Shown piece after piece: positions 52,501 to 60,396 of a DNA stretch of 64,000 bases. Both the position numbers and the translations under genes were made by a program. The notes under the pieces were generated by a model. The model was not told the origin of the DNA. It made no database searches and saw only the letters and a list, made by a program, of their open reading frames with translations. Source of the stretch: Bacteroidales bacterium. Its GTDB lineage: Bacteria; Bacteroidota; Bacteroidia; Bacteroidales; WCHB1-69. The stretch's first letter is position 1. Each line of letters begins with the position of its first letter. The stretch is from NCBI GenBank assembly GCA_017395245.1, contig JAFPVR010000102.1:1-64000 (forward strand), read 5' to 3'.

Positions 52501-52621
52501 CCTCCGAGGCTGCGGGCCATTCGTGGAACCAGAGGGTGAACCGCTCCTGCATGTTGATTTCCAGCGGGACAGTCAGCAGCTGAATGCCCGAATTTGCTAT
52601 AAGATTGAAGTTTTTTGCCAT
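49550..52621 (-). CDS. Envelope operon gene 2: SrfB-like actin/Hsp70-fold ATPase
   Basis: A 1023-residue protein of the SrfB type (PF07520). The N-terminal 270 residues form a separate beta-rich domain. Two phosphate motifs of the actin/Hsp70 fold are clear: MVVDIGNSSTTALLVEDG (Asp283) and GSLDIGAGTSDLMINRY (Asp597). An adenosine-type motif ILSGRPASLPPIRN lies near 780, and GRWFPFGNNTGYITDPKT near 819 is the most family-specific segment. No signal peptide or membrane helix, so it should be cytoplasmic and peripheral. It is the second gene of the operon after the outer-membrane-like protein. In family context it pairs with SrfC. Confidence 0.82.
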   Translation of the reverse strand: MAKNFNLIANSGIQLLTVPLEINMQERFTLWFHEWPAASEEEWILDLVYELTDDNGTTFYKKKELYDSGFLAESMGEFTENDLREKNIFPLRRDDEMMPGVRGEIYKITFSDTRNNTLEKFENVWLPLPYFHKRTEKRFNFGPLNWARFKMVPTDSTESIKRYNVLIAIDTRTTYESDVHNEHPVFPDQFQREMSFMVCSDEYKTMDFCQPKQEYSYIDDYLFNLVHPELQHPSQIKGNSKKLNYIASYVFLTQYIAKHDCFPKLVMYKDKDVEFKKIDMVVDIGNSSTTALLVEDGCENFNQVSKLQLTDLTDPIMVDANGEPVIRSFKDSFDMRIAFRRASFGDFGPRDSRQFVYPSLVRLGHEATSLIHKSSQSDSSEKISTYSSPKRYLWDGRPNKEEWRFLVLDGDSDDNHILQINGITNQLKHNGDIDLEGNGGKTFHYSRRSLMTFAFLEMLAQARMQINNHLYREDRGKKEMPRKLSRLIITCPTAMSKLEREKLVQCARNAVILLENFEYQDVRDNPNPGASIEIVPAVQRKSADQKWYYDEATCAQLVYIFGEVGHKYKGSCDEFFNLYGKKTDDGFQNTLTVGSLDIGAGTSDLMINRYAYNKGSVTTIAPEPLFYDSYYFAGDDMLKGLINDLMMLDETSAFYTKLKPMPYAECRQKLRNLFGPDYNGQTEAERIFRGDFNVQYSVPLMYHFLELVKNGSENCTVRFHDVFSELPPNTAVMRQFEEAFGFSLETLEWDFDYEKVCKKITDKFEPYLKKIATIMFANACDLVILSGRPASLPPIRNIFLKYYAVSPDRLILLNNYFVGRWFPFGNNTGYITDPKTIVAIGAIIGHYSSKLSSLNNFVIDTSKLDGKLKSTVNFIEKSRDSQQVTYCITPHQPTGDIFVNKLPAYLNVKQLGINAYPSRSLYTIDFNRQKIANKIQQNLIMKGESPASDTRLQQLVNDEIDQLRRRAPFKVTLTKDIEDNETLTIEAITDKNDNDLSGSNIEVHIQSLGAEEKYWLDDGAFDF

Positions 52622-52651
52622 ATATTGCTGAATATTGTTCTTGGATGGAAT

Positions 52652-54721
52652 TTATCGTCCGAAGTTAAGTCCGAGGCCCATTTTGATGGAGGTTACACAT
52701 GAGGAAAACGGGGCTACGTCAAATTCGCCGTAGAGGATGAAGACGCGGTAGCGGGTGCCGATGCGCACGGAACCCATGGGTCCTGAATCGAATTCCACAC
52801 CGCCGTAAAGGCCCCAGTAGAATTGCCAGCTGTTGGACTGCCCGTGGTAGAACTGCGGGCCGCCGGTGAGGTAGAAGTTTAATTTCTCGCCGCGCCATCC
52901 GGCGTTGGCGGCGATACCCCAGCTGATGCGGCGTTGGGTGGGGAACATTGCGGAGAGGCCGAAATGAATGTCGAAGCCGACATTGCCGCCGTAGGCGAGG
53001 CCGTAGCCGAAGGTGGTGGCCATGGCGAACGTCTCAATGGGCGGGTAGGCGGTGTAGCGGGCTCTGCGGCGATTCTCGGCCCTCTGCCGGCGCAGCTGTT
53101 CCTGCCGCCGCTTTTCCTGCCATTCAGCCTGCTTGCGCGCCTGCTCGCGAGCTCGCGCCTCCGCCTCCTTGCGCGCTTTCTCCTGCCTTTTGTAGCTCTG
53201 CAACTGGCTGGCGTAGCTCGGCGAGATGTAACTGTTGAAGAAGTTGGTCTTGCTCCCAAAGTAATGGCCGTTGGTGGTATACTCTTTGCGGGCTTTCTCA
53301 TTATAGCTAATGGCCAAGTCCACAATGTTGCCGAATAGGCTCTTTCCTTTGTACTGGCTAAGGTCAATCTCCGATTTGTTCAGCGCATTGCGGTATTTTT
53401 TGTCGATTTTGACCACAGGCTTGTTGCTAAGGCTTGCCTTTGTGATATCCGGCGAGTTCCGAAGGGCGACCAGCAGGATGCTGTCGCGCGAGTTCTCAAG
53501 CCGCTTGTCCAAACGCACTTCGCCGATGTCGTCATATAGTTTATCGAAATTCTTTTCGGATATGTTGAGGAATGTGAGCAACCCCTTGTTCTCGTTGTAG
53601 TATTTCGACCGGCGATCCTTGTATCGCTGAAGGTCCGCTGCTGCGTCCTTCTTGAGTTGTACGTAACCCTTGTTGTCGTAAAGTTGTTCCACTTGGTCAC
53701 GGCTGGTGAAGACTTGGCGGTATTGGCTGTATAACTCGTCGCAGTCGTTGGCCTTGATTTTGTCCGCAATCTCCGAAGTGTAGTTGTCTGCATTGAAGAA
53801 CTCGAAGTAGAAATCCAATGTGTCCATCACTTGGATCATCAGGCTGTAGTCTTTGTCCAAATCCAACCCGGTGAGCGGTTTGTGGCGTTCCGAAATATTG
53901 TCGACGGCGGTGGAGATGTTGTTGTACTGTCTGCTGATAAAGTCGTAGGCCACCTTCATCTCACCGTTGGCCAGTTCTCCCTGCCGTTTTGCCGCAGCTT
54001 CATATTTTTGCCGAGCCTTCGTGTAATTCTGCTGGTTGTGGTAGTCGTCTCCCGACTGGATGATTTCGTTGAGGGCGTCAAGGCTTTCGGAGACCTGTTT
54101 GGCATAGGTGTGCGCCGTGTCGTTGACGCGATACACCTCTCGCTCCAACGAGTCCAAGCTCTGCCTGAACGATACCATCAGATTCGCATACTTCCGTCTG
54201 CGTTCCTCTTTCGCCTTGTAGTCGTGTATGTTCAGATTCCAAATGTCGTCCGGTGTCCCGTCAAGATCATAATCCATGTAGGAATGCTCTTTTCTGATTT
54301 CGTAGGTGTTGTTGCGCCAGACTTCGGGAGAGATTTGTCGATAACCAAATTGCGAAAGTTCACCGTCGCTGACTAAATAGTTCGAGATAGAAGGGTCCGA
54401 GCTGGCATAATTCAGCTCGTATTTCCCTTCTTGGTAAATCAGAAGGAGCATGGGATATGTGCGCCCATCGGAGAACTGCTGTTCATAATTCAGGATCCAA
54501 AAGTGTACCCCGTCACGCTGATGATGGTGGTAATCCATCCCGTTAAGGGCATTCGTAATGAGTGTGGGGGAGATTTCCGGTTGCAGGAACTCCTGCAACT
54601 GGTCCGCATGTAGGACAGCTGCTGTGAATTGGTCCTGAAACCGCCTGTCGTCGTCCTGTGCCGAGATTTGGAGAAAACACAGTAATAACAGGAGTGTAAG
54701 AAAAAGAAGATTCTTGTTCAT
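52652..54721 (-). CDS. Envelope operon gene 1: exported helical protein with barrel-like C terminus
   Basis: A 689-residue exported protein. Signal peptide KNLLFLTLLLLLCFLQISAQ; about 450 residues of mostly helical sequence (ESLDALNEIIQSGDDYHNQQ); a basic Arg/Glu/Ala-rich coiled stretch near 540-585 (EARAREQARKQAEWQEKRRQ); then about 120 residues of alternating aromatic/glycine strands (IETFAMATTFGYGLAYGGNV; LNFYLTGGPQFYHG) ending GLGLNFGR, like a small outer-membrane barrel. It is the promoter-proximal gene. The start at 54721 is fixed by the -7 box at 54741-54748. I infer it anchors the system in the outer membrane. Confidence 0.7.
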   Translation of the reverse strand: MNKNLLFLTLLLLLCFLQISAQDDDRRFQDQFTAAVLHADQLQEFLQPEISPTLITNALNGMDYHHHQRDGVHFWILNYEQQFSDGRTYPMLLLIYQEGKYELNYASSDPSISNYLVSDGELSQFGYRQISPEVWRNNTYEIRKEHSYMDYDLDGTPDDIWNLNIHDYKAKEERRRKYANLMVSFRQSLDSLEREVYRVNDTAHTYAKQVSESLDALNEIIQSGDDYHNQQNYTKARQKYEAAAKRQGELANGEMKVAYDFISRQYNNISTAVDNISERHKPLTGLDLDKDYSLMIQVMDTLDFYFEFFNADNYTSEIADKIKANDCDELYSQYRQVFTSRDQVEQLYDNKGYVQLKKDAAADLQRYKDRRSKYYNENKGLLTFLNISEKNFDKLYDDIGEVRLDKRLENSRDSILLVALRNSPDITKASLSNKPVVKIDKKYRNALNKSEIDLSQYKGKSLFGNIVDLAISYNEKARKEYTTNGHYFGSKTNFFNSYISPSYASQLQSYKRQEKARKEAEARAREQARKQAEWQEKRRQEQLRRQRAENRRRARYTAYPPIETFAMATTFGYGLAYGGNVGFDIHFGLSAMFPTQRRISWGIAANAGWRGEKLNFYLTGGPQFYHGQSNSWQFYWGLYGGVEFDSGPMGSVRIGTRYRVFILYGEFDVAPFSSCVTSIKMGLGLNFGR

Positions 54722-54740
54722 TATGATTTTTATTTGGCGG

Positions 54741-54779
54741 CAAATATACTTTTTTTTTGATAAAAAAATCGTACTTTTG
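54741..54779. promoter_or_regulatory. Divergent promoters: envelope operon (-) and lpdA (+)
   Basis: Minus strand TATATTTG (read from 54748 to 54741) faces the operon start at 54721, leaving a leader of about 10 nt. Plus strand TACTTTTG (54772-54779) serves the lipoamide dehydrogenase start at 54817. The two boxes are only 23 nt apart, so regulator binding here would affect both units. Confidence 0.65.
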
Positions 54780-54816
54780 CACCGTAATTTTTTCGACAAA
54801 CAAAAAAATCAAAAAT

Positions 54817-56214
54817 ATGACAAACTATGACGTTATCGTGATTGGAAGCGGTCCTGGCGGCTATGTGGCTGCTATTCGGGCCAGTCAGTTGAACCTCAAG
54901 GCCGCCGTCGTGGAGCGGGCCGAACTGGGCGGCATCTGCCTCAACTGGGGTTGTATCCCCACCAAGGCGCTGCTCAAGTCCGCGCAGGTCTATAAGTACA
55001 TGTCGCACGCCGCCGACTATGGCATTACCGTGGATGGCACCGTTGCGCCGGACTTCCAGGCAGTGGTGAAACGCAGCCGCGGGGTGGCCGAGCAGATGAG
55101 CAAGGGCGTGCAATTCCTGCTCAAGAAGAACAATGTGGACGTGATTGCCGGATTCGGTAAACTTGCAGACAATCACCATGTTGAGGTTACGGCTGCCAAC
55201 GGGACGAAGGAGACCTACGAGGCGAAGCACATTATCCTCGCCACGGGCGCACGCTCCCGCAGTCTGCCCAATGTGCCGCAGGACGGCAAGAAGATCATTG
55301 GCTATCGCGAGGCGCTCACCCTTCCCGAACTGCCCAAGAGCATGGTGGTGATGGGTTCCGGCGCCATCGGCAGCGAGCTCGCCTACTTCTACGCCACCAT
55401 GGGCACCCAGGTGACGATTGTGGAATACGTTCCCCGTCTGGTTCCCGTCGAGGACGACGACATTGCCGCCACCCTCGCCCGCTGTTTCCGCAAGGCCGGC
55501 ATCAAGACCATGACCGGTGCCGCTGTGGAGAAGGTGGATATCGTGGATGACCAGTGCGTGGTGACCGTCAAGGATAGCAAGGAGAAGATTACGGAGATTA
55601 CTTGCGACATCGTGCTTTCCGCCGTAGGTGTGGCCACCAACCTCGAAGGCCTCGGCCTCGAAGAGTGCGGCGTGGCGTTCGAGCGCGGCAAAGTCACGGT
55701 TGATGACTACTACCGCACGAATGTCGAGGGCGTGTATGCCATCGGCGACATTGTGCACGGACCTGCGCTTGCGCATGTGGCGTCGCATGAGGCGCTCGTC
55801 TGCGTGGAGAAGATCGCTGGCGGCAACCCCGAACCCGTCGATTACGGCAATATTCCTGGCTGCACCTACACCACGCCGGAGATCGCCTCCGTGGGTCTCA
55901 CCGAGCGCGCTTGCGTGGAGCAGGGCAGGGAAGTGCTCATCGGCAAGTTCCCTTACACCGCTTCCGGCAAAGCTACCGCTGCGGGCAGCCGCGACGGTTT
56001 GGTGAAAGTCATTTTCGACAAGAATACCAACGAGTGGCTCGGATGCCATCTCATTGGCGACAACGTCACCGAGATGATCGCCGGTGCCGTCACCGCCCGC
56101 AAGAAAGGCATGACCGGTCCCGAAATTATCAGCGCGGTCTTCCCGCATCCCACGATGTCCGAGGCCATTATGGAGGCCGTGGCCGTGGCCTACGGGGAGT
56201 GCGTGCATATTTAG
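54817..56214 (+). CDS. lpdA: Dihydrolipoyl dehydrogenase (E3)
   Basis: A 465-residue flavoprotein. FAD motif VIVIGSGPGGYVAAIRASQL at the N terminus; redox-active disulfide Cys41/Cys46 in GGICLNWGCIPTKALL; second nucleotide motif VVMGSGAIGSELAYFYATMG; FAD segment GVYAIGDIVHGPALAHVAS; catalytic His-Glu in FPHPTMSEAIMEA. It reoxidises dihydrolipoamide for 2-oxo acid dehydrogenases or the glycine cleavage system. No E1 or E2 genes are adjacent, so it stands alone. Start 54817 is chosen because the -7 box covers 54772-54779; length then is normal. Confidence 0.95.
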   Translation: MTNYDVIVIGSGPGGYVAAIRASQLNLKAAVVERAELGGICLNWGCIPTKALLKSAQVYKYMSHAADYGITVDGTVAPDFQAVVKRSRGVAEQMSKGVQFLLKKNNVDVIAGFGKLADNHHVEVTAANGTKETYEAKHIILATGARSRSLPNVPQDGKKIIGYREALTLPELPKSMVVMGSGAIGSELAYFYATMGTQVTIVEYVPRLVPVEDDDIAATLARCFRKAGIKTMTGAAVEKVDIVDDQCVVTVKDSKEKITEITCDIVLSAVGVATNLEGLGLEECGVAFERGKVTVDDYYRTNVEGVYAIGDIVHGPALAHVASHEALVCVEKIAGGNPEPVDYGNIPGCTYTTPEIASVGLTERACVEQGREVLIGKFPYTASGKATAAGSRDGLVKVIFDKNTNEWLGCHLIGDNVTEMIAGAVTARKKGMTGPEIISAVFPHPTMSEAIMEAVAVAYGECVHI

Positions 56215-56215
56215 A

Positions 56216-56288
56216 CTTAAGACCTGAGACTTGAGACTCAAGACTTAAGGGAACGAAAAGTCCAAAGTCTTAAGTCTTAAGTCTTAGC
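56216..56288. repeat. Inverted heptamer array, GACTTAA / AAGTCTT type
   Basis: GACTTAA, GACCTGA and GACTTGA units at 56216-56248 face AAGTCTT units at 56262-56288 across a 14-nt spacer, as at 11546-11640. It begins 2 nt after the lpdA stop and could act as a 3' hairpin. Confidence 0.85.
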
Positions 56289-56315
56289 TCTCAAAAATCC
56301 TGTTTACAACATTTT

Positions 56316-57251
56316 ATGAAGCAGTTTCTTATAGCAGTACTATTTTTCTTCCTTGCATTTGCGGCATTCGCGCAGCGCGAGCAGGTCGGTGAGGCGGTGA
56401 CGTTTCACGACACCACATGGTACGACCGCGGGTTCGATGTCTATATTGCCGGTGGCATGTTCTGGGGCGGGCGGCAGACAGCCCTCTACTACAACGGCAG
56501 CCGCTATAACGAGTGCAATCTCAACTATATTTTCGGCAACGAGTACCGTACCCGCGAACTCCTCGAAGCCGTGGTGGAGGTCTATACGCACATCAGCATG
56601 AACGACCAGATTGGTTACAATGAGGCAGATCTCAACATGCTCCCGACTTATAATTTAGCTGCCAACATCGGACTCGGCGTGCGCTACAAAATCCGCGACA
56701 ACTGGGCCATCGCGCTTTCCTACTCGTTTTCGCGCCTGACGACGACCAATAAGCTGTTGTTGACCTACACCTCGGTGTCGGGCAACTTGGTTAGGGCCCC
56801 CGAATTGACACTTTCCGGCAAGGAGGACCGTTCGATGATTGATCTGTCGGTGTCGTATCTCTTCAGCGGTGTACACCCGATTATAAAGCCGTTTGTGGAA
56901 ATAGGTGCTCAGTTCAACTACGCGAAAGTAAAGAAGTTCGATGCCGTTCTGTTGGATGAACGCAACAATCCGGTCTATACGCAGACGCTGATGGATATCT
57001 ACAACGGAGGAAACTACGTGCCCGGCGTAGATATGCAGACTTACGACGTGATTTACGGCGGTCCCGGCTTCGGCATTTCGGCCTCCGTCGGACTGAAGTT
57101 CGTGATTAACAAGTACGTTTCCCTGGATCCCACGTTCTATTTCTGCGCGAGTCGTCTGCACCTGGAACCTTACGGAACAAAGGTGATGTCGCTGAATTAT
57201 GGGGCGATGCTGCGCGTGGTGATGAACGATTTCTTCTTCCAGAATCGATGA
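56316..57251 (+). CDS. Outer-membrane beta-barrel protein of unknown function
   Basis: A 311-residue exported protein with signal peptide KQFLIAVLFFFLAFAAFAQ. The mature part alternates polar and aromatic residues in at least eight strands (TWYDRGFDVYIAGGMFWGGR; LAANIGLGVRYKIRDNWAIA; FGISASVGLKFVINKYVSLD), ends in a strand with terminal FFFQNR, and resembles porin-like or OmpA-barrel-type proteins of Bacteroidota. It has no OmpA peptidoglycan-binding tail. Substrate and role are unknown. It lies about 100 nt after lpdA, separated by an inverted heptamer array that may end the lpdA transcript. Confidence 0.68.
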   Translation: MKQFLIAVLFFFLAFAAFAQREQVGEAVTFHDTTWYDRGFDVYIAGGMFWGGRQTALYYNGSRYNECNLNYIFGNEYRTRELLEAVVEVYTHISMNDQIGYNEADLNMLPTYNLAANIGLGVRYKIRDNWAIALSYSFSRLTTTNKLLLTYTSVSGNLVRAPELTLSGKEDRSMIDLSVSYLFSGVHPIIKPFVEIGAQFNYAKVKKFDAVLLDERNNPVYTQTLMDIYNGGNYVPGVDMQTYDVIYGGPGFGISASVGLKFVINKYVSLDPTFYFCASRLHLEPYGTKVMSLNYGAMLRVVMNDFFFQNR

Positions 57252-57258
57252 CCATGTT

Positions 57259-57302
57259 GTAGAGACGCACGGCCGTAGAGACGCACGACCGTGCGTCTCT
57301 AC
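57259..57302. repeat. 28-nt palindrome, copy 6, with a partial tandem copy
   Basis: A half copy (57259-57274) precedes a full copy (57275-57302, centre ACGACCGT) in direct repeat. On the minus strand its TAG (57301-57299) is the stop codon of aroE. Confidence 0.88.
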
Positions 57303-58036
57303 AGATTATGCCAGATATTCCACGCCGCCTCTGCCTGCGCATACAGCATCTGAAGGCCGTTTTGAACCTTCGCGCCGCGTCGCGCCCCTTCCTCCAAAAA
57401 GGATGTAACGGCGGGGTTGTATACCAAATCATACAGAAAATGTTCGCCCGATATCCCTTCGTAGGGGATGTCGGGCTTTTCGTTGATGTGTGGGTAAGTG
57501 CCTAATGGTGTACAGTTTACAATCAGTTTGTGGTGCGCGATGATTTCCGGGGTGAGGACGGAGTAGGGGAGTCCCCGTTGCGGATCGCGGGAGACGGCGG
57601 TGCAGCGACAACCAAGACTCTCCAGCACGTAAGTGACGGCGGCGGCAGCCCCGCCTGTGCCCAATACAAGGGATTTGTCTGGTAAATTAGTGCCATTTAG
57701 GGATTTTCGGAATCCCAATATGTCGGTGTTGAAGCCTTTTGTGATGGTTTGACCTGCAATATGTTCAACTACGACCGTGTTGACAGCGCCCACGGCGGCT
57801 GCCTCTTCCGACAGATCGTCCAAATAGGGGATGATAAGCTGTTTGTACGGAACGGTGACGTTGAAGCCGATTAAATACGGATGTTCCTGGATGAAACCCG
57901 TTATTTCCTGAATATCAGCCAGTTCAAATAATTCGTAAGAGAAGCCTGAAATATGCTCGCGCTGGAACTTCTCCTCAAAATAGGATTTGGAGAAGCTGTG
58001 AGACAAGGTTTTGCCTATAAGCCCAAGTTGGCGCAT
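57299..58036 (-). CDS. aroE: Shikimate dehydrogenase
   Basis: A 245-residue AroE. Shikimate-binding GKTLSHSFSKSYFEEKF; catalytic lysine in NVTVPYKQLI; catalytic Asp in NTDILGFRKSL; NADP loop VLGTGGAAAAVTYVLESLG; C-terminal FLEEGARRGAKVQNGLQMLY. It reduces 3-dehydroshikimate in aromatic amino acid synthesis. The start at 58036 lies 1 nt after the DedA stop, so the pair is an operon; an upstream extension would run into DedA. The stop codon TAG comes from the arm of a 28-nt palindrome, so the last residues may have been set by its insertion. Confidence 0.93.
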   Translation of the reverse strand: MRQLGLIGKTLSHSFSKSYFEEKFQREHISGFSYELFELADIQEITGFIQEHPYLIGFNVTVPYKQLIIPYLDDLSEEAAAVGAVNTVVVEHIAGQTITKGFNTDILGFRKSLNGTNLPDKSLVLGTGGAAAAVTYVLESLGCRCTAVSRDPQRGLPYSVLTPEIIAHHKLIVNCTPLGTYPHINEKPDIPYEGISGEHFLYDLVYNPAVTSFLEEGARRGAKVQNGLQMLYAQAEAAWNIWHNL

Positions 58037-58037
58037 C

Positions 58038-58808
58038 TTACTGTTCTTCAGAACCTTCTGCTGCTTTGCGCTTTTTGGCGGAGACAATCCACTTGATAAT
58101 TACGTATCCGACCCCGATGGCGAAGACGGCTAATAAGGCGATGGTCAGCTCGTGGTTGTACTTGTCAATCAGGTCTTTCTGCCCGTGGGCGACGTAGCCG
58201 AGGATGGCCAGCACCGTGTTCCAGACGGCCGCGCCGAGTGAAGTGAACAGGATGAACATGCCGATGTGCATTCTGGCGAGACCGGCGGGGATGGAGATGA
58301 GCTGGCGGATGGCCGGGATGAAACGGCCCACCAAAGTGGAAATGTTGCCGTGTTCGCGGAAGTAATCCTCCGCTTTGATGACTTTCTCTTTGTCCAACAG
58401 CAGCAGATGGCCCACCTTGCTGTCGGCGAACCAGTAGATGATAGGACGGCCTAACCAGAGAGCCAGCACATAGTTGATAAGTGCTCCGATCAAGGCGCCG
58501 AGCGTGGCGAACAGGATGACCACCAACACGTTGACGAACTTGGACGACGTGACATACAAGGCTTCGTTGTCGCTGTTGCAGGCCTGGTAGGCGGCGGGCG
58601 GCACAATCACCTCCGATGGGAACGGGATGAACGAACTCTCAATGGTCATCAGCAATGTGATGGTGCCGTAGTTCAGGTGGTCGTTGTACCAGGAGATGAC
58701 ACGTCCCGTGGCGGATTCTTTTTCTTGGGGCTCAACGGGTTGCGTTTGCGCCTGCATCATGGTGAAGGTTACCATGATTAATCCGAATATCGTTAATGCT
58801 TTTTTCAT
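58038..58808 (-). CDS. DedA-family membrane protein
   Basis: A 256-residue DedA/VTT-domain protein. A signal-like N-terminal helix with a Gln-rich linker (MVTFTMMQAQTQPVEPQEKE) precedes the domain, which is unusual for the family. The acidic motif is ESSFIPFPSEVIVPPA; the basic motif is GRFIPAIRQLISIPAGLARM; four to five membrane helices follow the usual pattern. DedA proteins are proposed lipid (undecaprenyl phosphate or phosphatidylethanolamine) flippases. It is upstream of aroE by 1 nt on the same strand. Confidence 0.85.
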   Translation of the reverse strand: MKKALTIFGLIMVTFTMMQAQTQPVEPQEKESATGRVISWYNDHLNYGTITLLMTIESSFIPFPSEVIVPPAAYQACNSDNEALYVTSSKFVNVLVVILFATLGALIGALINYVLALWLGRPIIYWFADSKVGHLLLLDKEKVIKAEDYFREHGNISTLVGRFIPAIRQLISIPAGLARMHIGMFILFTSLGAAVWNTVLAILGYVAHGQKDLIDKYNHELTIALLAVFAIGVGYVIIKWIVSAKKRKAAEGSEEQ

Positions 58809-58824
58809 CTATGTCTGTTTTTTG

Positions 58825-58886
58825 TTCCCAGGGCTCACTTCGTTCACCCTGGGTTAGCATACGTCGGGCTTTCAGCCCTTTTTGGA
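58825..58886 (-). repeat. 60-bp two-hairpin dispersed repeat, copy 2
   Basis: Reverse-complement copy of the element at 4449-4509, more than 55 of about 60 bases identical. Located in the 110-nt gap between the TPR gene and the dedA-aroE operon. Confidence 0.85.
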
Positions 58887-58918
58887 ATATATATTATTGG
58901 TTTTTGCTTAACTGCTGA

Positions 58919-60373
58919 TTAATTGTTTCGGACATCGGAGATTCGGTCAAGGTAGGGGCTCACGAGGTAGTAGATGTCGGGGTATTGTTCGTAGAGTTTG
59001 TCGGTGTCGATGTCGAGGAAGTCCTCAATGATGCCGTCTTCGTAGATGACGAGGGCGTTTTGGAGATGGTGGAGGGCTCTGTGGGGTTCCCCGTTGGCGA
59101 GGAGGAGCAGGGCGTAGAAGTAGCCGAGATGTTCGAAGAGGTAAGGATCCTCGCTGTCGGCGTATTCGTTGTCGAGGATGGCGATGGCGGTTTTCGGGGT
59201 GTGCAGCATGTAGCAGATTTCCGTGAGCCATGCGCAGTATTCTTCGTTAGTGGAGAAACGGTCGCGGGCGTTGAGGCAAAGTCGCTCGTATGCGATGCCG
59301 GTGTCAACGGCACTCAGGCAGTCGAGAACCCACTCCAGCCTTTCGAGCGGCAGGTTCTCGGCCATGTAGAAACGGTCGATGTATTCGGGGATGTCGTCCA
59401 TGCGGCCCATCGCGCGGAGGGTGTTCACCAACTCGGAGAAAGCGAAGGGGAAGTCAATGTCGCGCTCGTCGGCCTTAAGCAGGTGTAACAGCGAATCCTC
59501 GAAACGGCCAAGATGACGTAGGGCTTTGCCCATCAGGACGTTGGCGCTGATTTCGCTATCCATCTCACGGGCAATACGACAGATTTCGAGTGTCTCCTTG
59601 TAGTGCCCAAGATGGCAGTGCTCCTGCGCGATGGCGTAGTATATCAGCACCTCTGGCTCGATGGCGTTGGAGAATTCGAACGCCTGCAATGCCTCTTCGT
59701 GTTGGCCGTCGATGGCGTAAAGTGTGCCCGTCACCATCCAGATCTGTTTGTCGAGGGGAAATTCGCGGCACAACCGTTCGGCAAAGGCCAAGTCCGTCTC
59801 AAAACGCTCGGTGCGCTGGAAACTGTGGTTCTGGATGAGCATGTCAAGGTTGTAAAGCACACCGTTGTCGAGACGGTAGGCTTCCATGAAACAGTCGAAT
59901 GCCTTGTCGAAGTTGCCCTTGTCGAGGTAAAGGTTGGTGAGGATGAAGTAGGCGTTTGACGACGGCCCGAGGGCGATGGCCTTGGAGACCAACTCCCGGA
60001 CGTTGAGGTTGAGCTTGAACGTGTAGGCCATGAAGGCCATCTCCTCGTAAAGGAATGCCGACGGCGGAAAACGTCGCAGGGTCTTCTGCAGGTACTGCTG
60101 CGCCTCGTCGAGCTGGTTGTTCCAGATGAGGTAGCGCGCCTGCCAGACCGCGAAGTCCGGATCCTCAGGGAAGTCCTTGCGTGCCCGTTCGATGGCTTTC
60201 TTCAGGTAGTCGGCCTTCTGGGAGAACATCAGGTGCGAAATGATAACATCGTACTGATCCTCGTCGTAGCTCTTCACCACGCCTCGGTCGCACGCATCGC
60301 AGAAGCCGTTCGCCAAGGAGATTTCCTCCTCGGTGAACTCATCTTCCTGAAAACCACCATGATAGAGATCCAT
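58919..60373 (-). CDS. TPR-repeat protein
   Basis: A 484-residue soluble protein made of about ten tetratricopeptide-like helical repeats, for example AVWQARYLIWNNQLDEAQQY, AYFILTNLYLDKGNFDKAFD, IWMVTGTLYAIDGQHEEALQ and YFYALLLLANGEPHRALHHL. The N terminus is acidic (GGFQEDEFTEEEISLANGF). No signal peptide, so it is cytoplasmic. TPR arrays bind protein partners; the partner is unknown. Its promoter mirrors that of EF-G (60397-60438), so the two genes are divergent neighbours. Confidence 0.85.
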   Translation of the reverse strand: MDLYHGGFQEDEFTEEEISLANGFCDACDRGVVKSYDEDQYDVIISHLMFSQKADYLKKAIERARKDFPEDPDFAVWQARYLIWNNQLDEAQQYLQKTLRRFPPSAFLYEEMAFMAYTFKLNLNVRELVSKAIALGPSSNAYFILTNLYLDKGNFDKAFDCFMEAYRLDNGVLYNLDMLIQNHSFQRTERFETDLAFAERLCREFPLDKQIWMVTGTLYAIDGQHEEALQAFEFSNAIEPEVLIYYAIAQEHCHLGHYKETLEICRIAREMDSEISANVLMGKALRHLGRFEDSLLHLLKADERDIDFPFAFSELVNTLRAMGRMDDIPEYIDRFYMAENLPLERLEWVLDCLSAVDTGIAYERLCLNARDRFSTNEEYCAWLTEICYMLHTPKTAIAILDNEYADSEDPYLFEHLGYFYALLLLANGEPHRALHHLQNALVIYEDGIIEDFLDIDTDKLYEQYPDIYYLVSPYLDRISDVRNN

Positions 60374-60396
60374 TGTCCGTTCTGTTTTAAGAGGCG

